The notes beneath the pieces were generated by a model that was not told where the DNA came from, made no database searches, and saw only the letters and a program-made list of their open reading frames with translations. 64,000 nt of DNA, taken from contig OZ020306.1 in assembly GCA_963971305.1 (NCBI GenBank), positions 54,410,686-54,474,685 of the forward strand. Reading direction: 5' to 3'. The stretch is from Arcuatula senhousia (taxonomy: Eukaryota; Mollusca; Bivalvia; Mytilida; Mytilidae). Positions 59,005 through 64,000 of this stretch are shown piece by piece (position 1 is the first letter of the stretch; each line of letters starts with the position of its first letter). The position numbers and the translations under genes were made by a program.

Positions 59005-59680
59005 AAAACAGATAGATGTTACATAGGAATCACCCTGTCTGTCTGTCCACAAATTTAAGCACAACTCCTCCTAAACTAATTGATGGATTTTGATAAAACT
59101 TAACATGAAGAAAGTAAATAATATGGAAATGTGCATGAAGAATTTCATTGCTGTCAAAAATAAAAAGACTTGGAGTTTTTAAATACAGTGTTCAATGGTA
59201 GACATTGCGAGTGAATTTTCTCCTAAACCACTAGATGGATTTTGATGAAAGTTTACAAAAAGGAATTATATCATATGGAGGTGTGCATAAAGAATTTTCA
59301 TTGCTAATGGATATTATTCAGGGGAGATAATAGGGGATGAAACTTTGCAAAAAGGAAGTACATCATATAGAGATGTGAATGATTAAATTTCATATCACTT
59401 GAATATAATTCAGGGGAGATAATTAGACTTTAGCCTTTTTAGATAAAGTGTTAAATGGGAGATATCATACATTGTCATCAGCACAGCTCTCCTAAACTGC
59501 AAAATTGAATTTATTGAAACTTTATATGGAGGAAGTAGTTCATATTGAGATGTGCATAAAGAAATTTCATTGTTCTCTAATATAATTTAGGGGAGGTAAT
59601 TGGACTTCAGGTTTTTTTGGCAATATAAAATCCACAACAAAGCAGGGGGTATCCTTTTGTGAGCTTGCTCACAGTAATCT
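59005..59680 (+). repeat. Tandem repeat element L
   Basis: Diverged ~150-bp monomers with GATGGATTTTGAT(A/G)AAA and AGGGGA(G)GATAATAG, opening with CTGTCTGTCTGTCC and ending at the GTGAGCTTGCTCAC palindrome near 59660. That palindrome resembles the ends at 18638 and 21340. Confidence 0.6.
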
Positions 59681-59738
59681 TTGTTAGATACTGAATTTGA
59701 AATATAAAAAAAATTCAGACTTGCATAAAAAAAAACAA

Positions 59739-60640
59739 GCGGTGAAGTCTTAAGTCAGACTATTTGCTGATGACTGCCTGCTCTACAGAGAAATCAACAA
59801 CATTAAAGACCATCATTTGCTACAACAAGACCTGAAAAACCTAGAAAAATGGGCATCAGACTGGGGCATGCGTTTCAATGCTAAAAAATGCTACATACTC
59901 TCAATAAAACAGAGGAAACACCATTTCTACCAACTGGACAACCACATACTAGAACAAGTTAACACCAACCCATACCTAGGACTACAAATATCAGAAGACC
60001 TAAAATGGAATACCCATATTAACAACATAACAAAGAAAGCCAGCTCCACACTTGGATTCTTACGGCGGAACCTACAACACTGCCCTAAAGAATGCAGAAA
60101 GAGCGCCTACATCTCCTTAGTAAGATCCATCATGGAATACGGCGCCATAGTGTGGGACCCATATTTAAAGAAAGACATTGACCAACTGGAAAGAATACAA
60201 CGACGAGGAGCGAGATTTATAACTAAAGATTATAAATCCAGGGAAGATAGCCAAGATGATGGAACAACTAGAACTCCAGCCACTGGATGAAAGACGAAAA
60301 CAACAAAGACTGGTCTTCTTCTACAAGGTGGTGGAAGGGCAGGTACCAGCTATACCAGCATCCGAATTCATTAACCTACACCAAGGAAAACGCCAGATCC
60401 GCCCAACATCATACGCCAACACCAATATAATCACAAGACAATCACGCAAGAACAACAAAAGTGTAATAGTGCCACAAGCAAGATCAGAATCTTATGAGCA
60501 CTCGTTTTTCGTTAAAACAGCTATAGAGTGGAACAACCTAGCCAACGAAATCGTAACCTCGAATACATTGGCAGCCTTCAAGACAGCAATCCACACCTGC
60601 TGTCAGTGCGACTACATTAATTACTACTAATTACATGCAT
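59739..60640 (+). pseudogene. 5'-truncated LINE ORF2 with one frameshift
   Basis: Starts just before the catalytic FADD motif (VRLFADDCLLYRE). It continues through WASDWGMRFNAKKCY, NPYLGLQISEDLKWNTHI and SLVRSIMEYGAIVWDPY to a C-terminus after EWNNLANEIVTSNTLAAFK at 60630. Frame changes near 60250, and an upstream in-frame TAA lies at 59751-59753. Non-LTR reverse transcriptase of the Jockey/CR1 kind; probably decayed only recently. Confidence 0.85.
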
Positions 60641-61399
60641 CCTAGCACCCGTCTTATAAGAGACCATCAATTGGTAGCCTACGACGTACCCACACAGATA
60701 CAGAGAACAAAAATAATTTAGCTTTTCTTTCTGTTTTGTATTTCCATCTTATTTATTGTTCCACATTTTAGAAGCACGTGACATGTAAGATTTGTTATAA
60801 GAGAGGATGGCCTGTTATCCAATCCATTTGTTTGCTCAATAAGATATTTAAAATAGTGCTGTACGTGACAAATAAACACAGAAAATATACATATAATAAC
60901 ACAAGAACAACATACACATTAAAAAGTAAAACACAAAGATAGAGATATACATGTATAAATAGACATAATGAAGACAAATGACCTGATATTTATGAACCTA
61001 CGTGTATAAAATAAAATTAAACATTAATAAAATAATGAAAATAATAACATAAACTTTATTTATTAAAGATACCTCACTGAATAAATACTGTAAGGAGATT
61101 ACAGAACAAAAGAACCATTATAGAAAGAAAAATTTCCAAATCAGGCTAATGAAAAATAAAAAATTACAAAATTACAAACTGACAAAAAATTAAAGAAAAA
61201 AATGAACATAGTCATAGTACTGTTCAGCTATTTTGCTATTAAACTAAGTTTCAATGAGTTTGAGTTATTCCTCTTTGATTGTGAAAGGATTCAATTTTAT
61301 TTCCCAAAGCATTCTAGCTGCTGAAATAAACTGACTGTTCAATGATCTCCAATCACAATATCAAATTAAAGTTTCATTGTGGTCTTTAAATTGCTGTTT

Positions 61400-61465
61400 G
61401 TTTACATGAATATTGGCTGTGTCACGTACACTTATTCTACATCTTATTTTCTGCCATTTACAGAA
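61400..61465 (-). repeat. Dispersed repeat family K, copy 6, reversed
   Basis: GGCTGTGTCACGTACACTTA followed by TTCTACATCTTATTTTC, the complement of the family K 5' block. Confidence 0.55.
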
Positions 61466-61494
61466 TCTTAAAAATTTTCAAGTCAGTCATAACA

Positions 61495-61640
61495 TAGTGT
61501 ATTCTTGCTCATCCGGAGCACCTGAATTCACTCTCATTACTACTTGACTTCACATTGTTGATTTTGTGTTTTTTGTTTCTTCGTGCTCTTTGTTTGGTTT
61601 TGTTTTTGCCCATTCAGACTTATGACACTCATATGTAACT
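61495..61640 (+). mobile_element. Solo 3' tail of the Penelope-like element, second copy
   Basis: GAGCACCTGAATTCACTCTC, then TTGACTTCACATTGTTGATT, matching the tail text at 20980 and 36580. Confidence 0.6.
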
Positions 61641-61826
61641 GCCCTTGAAAATAAGTTTTATAACTGTGAGAAATATGTATTGATAAACTAATGTTTTGAA
61701 ATTTTGCCAATTTACCATTTCTATTAAGATTTTAATTGGTAGTTAAATAATCTTTAGCTTTAAATATATTGTTTTTTCATGGTTCTCTGTATTAAGTATT
61801 TTTTGTAAATGATTTTATTTACATTA

Positions 61827-62004
61827 GACCATAAGAGAATAATTCCTAGATTCTCATCTAAATTTGGGGTGGATGGGTGAATTTATATACATGTATATAT
61901 TTTTTTTTATCCATTTTGATAAAATATTCCAAAATAAAATTTTTTTAGGGGGCTGAAAAATGGGGGGGGGGATGAGAATCTAGGATATTTTTTTATAAAG
62001 GCCT
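61827..62004. mobile_element. MITE, CCTAGATTCTCATC family, copy 2
   Basis: Left ATAATTCCTAGATTCTCATC and right GATGAGAATCTAGGATAT are inverted copies, with an imperfect TIR of ~30 bp. A half copy (GGGGATGAGAATCTA) occurs again at 62315-62331. Confidence 0.55.
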
Positions 62005-62778
62005 TGTAACTGCACAAACATTGCATCCTATAGACCTTAGCATTGATATTAATATGTATGAACTGAAAAAATTCAAATATTATTAGATGTTCGTGGTTTT
62101 ATCAATTTATAACTAGAGGCATCATACAGGAATTTTTCAGTCTAACAATTCTCAAGGTGGAAACATTTTTAAGGCCATAACAAGTTGATAGATTCTCACA
62201 GTAGGCTTTGATCTTTTATTTTTTACAAATCTGCAGAATAAAAAATCTGATAAAATGGAAAGAATGTTGTAAACATTTAAAAAAAAAAATACCATCTTAT
62301 AAAGTTGGGACGGGTGGGGATGAGAATCTACACATAAATTTGATGTGGACTAATCTAAAAAATATTTAGAAGTATTTTGTTCAATACTTCAGAGTTTATT
62401 TTGTAATATATGATAAAATTTCTGAAATATTTACAACATTACACATTAAAATTTTGTTGTAATATCTTAGAAAATATTCATGACATTTTATTTTTTATTG
62501 TGTAAAAGATTTTATATTTCTATAAAAAAATTCCCATGGTCATAACTTCTTGGAACCATTCTCATTTCAAACTGCTAATTTCCAAACAATATAAAGATAT
62601 GAGTTTTATTTACATGTTCAATCAGTTTGCAATATTGTCTGCCAACCATGTCAGGTAGATGAAAACAGTTCACCCATGGTTTGGGCTGGGAACGTTCACA
62701 CCTTAGGTTTCCCTTACCCTGCCATTGTCCTATTAATTAACCCTACTCATTGTCCCCTAATCAAATAATATCAATACT

Positions 62779-62904
62779 TGATTGGTTGTTTGAGATTTCC
62801 TGATTGGTGTAATCTACAAGGTTAATTAATGTGAGACCCAATTGACTTGGAGCAACTCTGTTTTTGATTGGTTGAGTAGTCATTAGGAACTGTAATTTGA
62901 TTGG
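62779..62904 (+). promoter_or_regulatory. Cluster of four TGATTGG (inverted CCAAT) motifs
   Basis: TGATTGG at 62779-62785, 62801-62807, 62865-62871 and 62898-62904, three of them as TTGATTGGTT. ATTGG is the NF-Y (CCAAT) core and TGATTG resembles PBX/TALE half-sites. The last lies 122 bases before the homeobox start codon. Role inferred from position and density. Confidence 0.6.
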
Positions 62905-63026
62905 TTGGGGTTACTGAAGGGGAAACGTTATATCTAGTGTTGTGAACACATTTCAAGAGTATTATTTTGAGAACTCAGAGAGACTTTGTTGGAAATAGAA
63001 GAACAGAAAACAGTTTTCATTACAAA

Positions 63027-64000
63027 ATGGCATCTTTGATTAGAAAGGATAGAAAGACTCCTGCTGAAGAGGTTAATGAAGGACTGAACAAGTTGTCTGC
63101 TCATCCCATGTTTCAGGATTTACAAGAAACTCTTGCAACTGAATGTTTTCAAACTTTTGTGCCGTACACCTTGTGTTCTGAAGAACCAAGCAATGAAAAT
63201 GAATCTGATGTCAACATGGACCCGTCATTCGTAGCAGTACAGGAGGCTCATCTACAGTCTCAATTTCAGAATTTAATGCCAGATAATCCAAAAGTTCAGG
63301 AGTTACACAATTTCTATGGAACACAGTGTGCCGAAATTGAAACACAGAGATGTGATGCCATTGCTAAATTGAAAGGACAAATTTTTCAAGACGAGTCACA
63401 GTATCAGACAGAACTTTACAATGTGCATAAATTTCATGACAAGCAGAGAATGCATCTAACAAACCGTGTGGCATCTAGTCTGGACTTATTAAAAGTGGCA
63501 ATGCCAACTGGCAGTGGGTCAAATGCATCCAAACCTAGAAGTCGTCAGCTCAATACAAAAGCTGTGGAGATTATGACCAAATGGTATGAAAGAAATATAG
63601 ACAACCCTTATCCATCAGATAGTGAAAAGGAAAGAATGGCTGAGGAAGGAGGATTATCACTGGGACAAGTCAAGGCTTGGTTTGCAAACAAGAGAAACAG
63701 GACCAGCAACACAAAACCCAAAAGGCAGAAACAGCAAGTGGAGAAGAAACTGTTATCTATTTGTACAGAGTTGACAACTGACAATGGAGGTGGTGCTCCC
63801 AGACTTTATGGAGACATCATCCAGAAACTCTCTAACATTATCAATAGATCAACAATGTTCACCCAAGGTATACCTGTAATGGGACAACCTTCAGGGCTGG
63901 AGATGGGATACCAACAACAGGAAATCAGCTACCACAATCAGAATACAGCAATTTTCTGTCAGGGATTACCAGTGGCAGATTCCACAATTTCTAGTAGTGA
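63027..64000 (+). CDS. TALE-class homeobox protein, incomplete at the window end
   Basis: Open frame of 324 codons plus two bases from ATG 63027 to the window end, without introns. The preceding sequence (TACAAAATGG) fits an animal start context. Residues ~168-230 form a 63-residue TALE homeodomain: NTKAVEIMTKWYERNIDNPY, the PYP loop extension (NPYPSDSEKE), and helix 3 QVKAWFANKRNR with W, F, Ala at the position-50 equivalent, Asn51 and basic 52/53/55. The upstream region (residues 75-150) is Gln/Glu-rich and probably helical. I see no PBC, MEIS or Iroquois-box signature, so it does not fall in a standard TALE class. Lophotrochozoans have an expanded set of extra TALE genes (including SPILE genes of early embryos), the most likely home. 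Nuclear transcription factor by family. Confidence 0.9.
   Translation, partial: MASLIRKDRKTPAEEVNEGLNKLSAHPMFQDLQETLATECFQTFVPYTLCSEEPSNENESDVNMDPSFVAVQEAHLQSQFQNLMPDNPKVQELHNFYGTQCAEIETQRCDAIAKLKGQIFQDESQYQTELYNVHKFHDKQRMHLTNRVASSLDLLKVAMPTGSGSNASKPRSRQLNTKAVEIMTKWYERNIDNPYPSDSEKERMAEEGGLSLGQVKAWFANKRNRTSNTKPKRQKQQVEKKLLSICTELTTDNGGGAPRLYGDIIQKLSNIINRSTMFTQGIPVMGQPSGLEMGYQQQEISYHNQNTAIFCQGLPVADSTISSS

Noticed and set aside
63027..64000. ZHX2-type homeobox gene, as near DERL1 in human
   Set aside because: The homeodomain has the TALE loop extension and there are no zinc fingers. It is not a ZHX relative, so this side is not conserved synteny.

Overview
This is a eukaryotic window, AT-rich and intron-rich. 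Vertebrate-like proteins are spread over many short exons with clean GT/AG borders, inside a very dense population of mobile repeats. The repeats point to a bivalve mollusc, most likely a mussel: short hairpin-ended tandem elements, (GGAC)n tracts, a tRNA-derived SINE, a hammerhead-like repeat and a Penelope-type retroelement. The species assignment is inference. A run of exactly 100 N at 45364-45463 is a scaffold gap.

Layout. (1) 1-16435, plus strand: the 3' 20 exons of CNOT1, scaffold of the CCR4-NOT deadenylase, ending at 16120 with a polyadenylation signal at 16409. Its introns hold a pogo-like MITE, several 165-178 bp tandem-repeat elements, two further MITEs and a five-unit interstitial telomeric repeat. 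(2) 16.4-27.5 kb: a gene-free interval between convergent CNOT1 and DERL1, built almost wholly from repeat elements. (3) 27545-38375, minus strand: a complete eight-exon Derlin-1 gene (DERL1, 250 residues) for ER-associated degradation. Its introns hold a SINE, an 834-bp element with a 9-bp target duplication, a hammerhead-like repeat and a decayed Penelope-like retroelement. (4) 41550-57269, plus strand: ten recognisable exons of TBC1D31/WDR67 (WD40 repeats, then the start of a TBC domain), head to head with DERL1 as I recall for the human locus. The gene is interrupted by the N gap and by a nest of LINE, SINE, MITE and tandem-repeat insertions. The 3' half of the gene is not visible. (5) 57.3-62.7 kb: repeats, a GC-rich retroelement fragment and a 5'-truncated LINE. 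(6) 63027-64000, plus strand: an open frame with a TALE-class homeodomain, running off the window. It is preceded by four TGATTGG (CCAAT/TALE-type) motifs.

The three housekeeping genes do not form one pathway: mRNA deadenylation, ER quality control, and centriolar-satellite/cilium function. What is most unusual lies in the repeats. Several unrelated tandem families have monomers of 140-180 bp. Two of them carry regular arrays of consensus nuclear-receptor half-sites. Many insertions have target-site duplications that can be read directly. At the end of the last visible TBC1D31 exon, the exon tail and its splice donor are tandemly copied five times.
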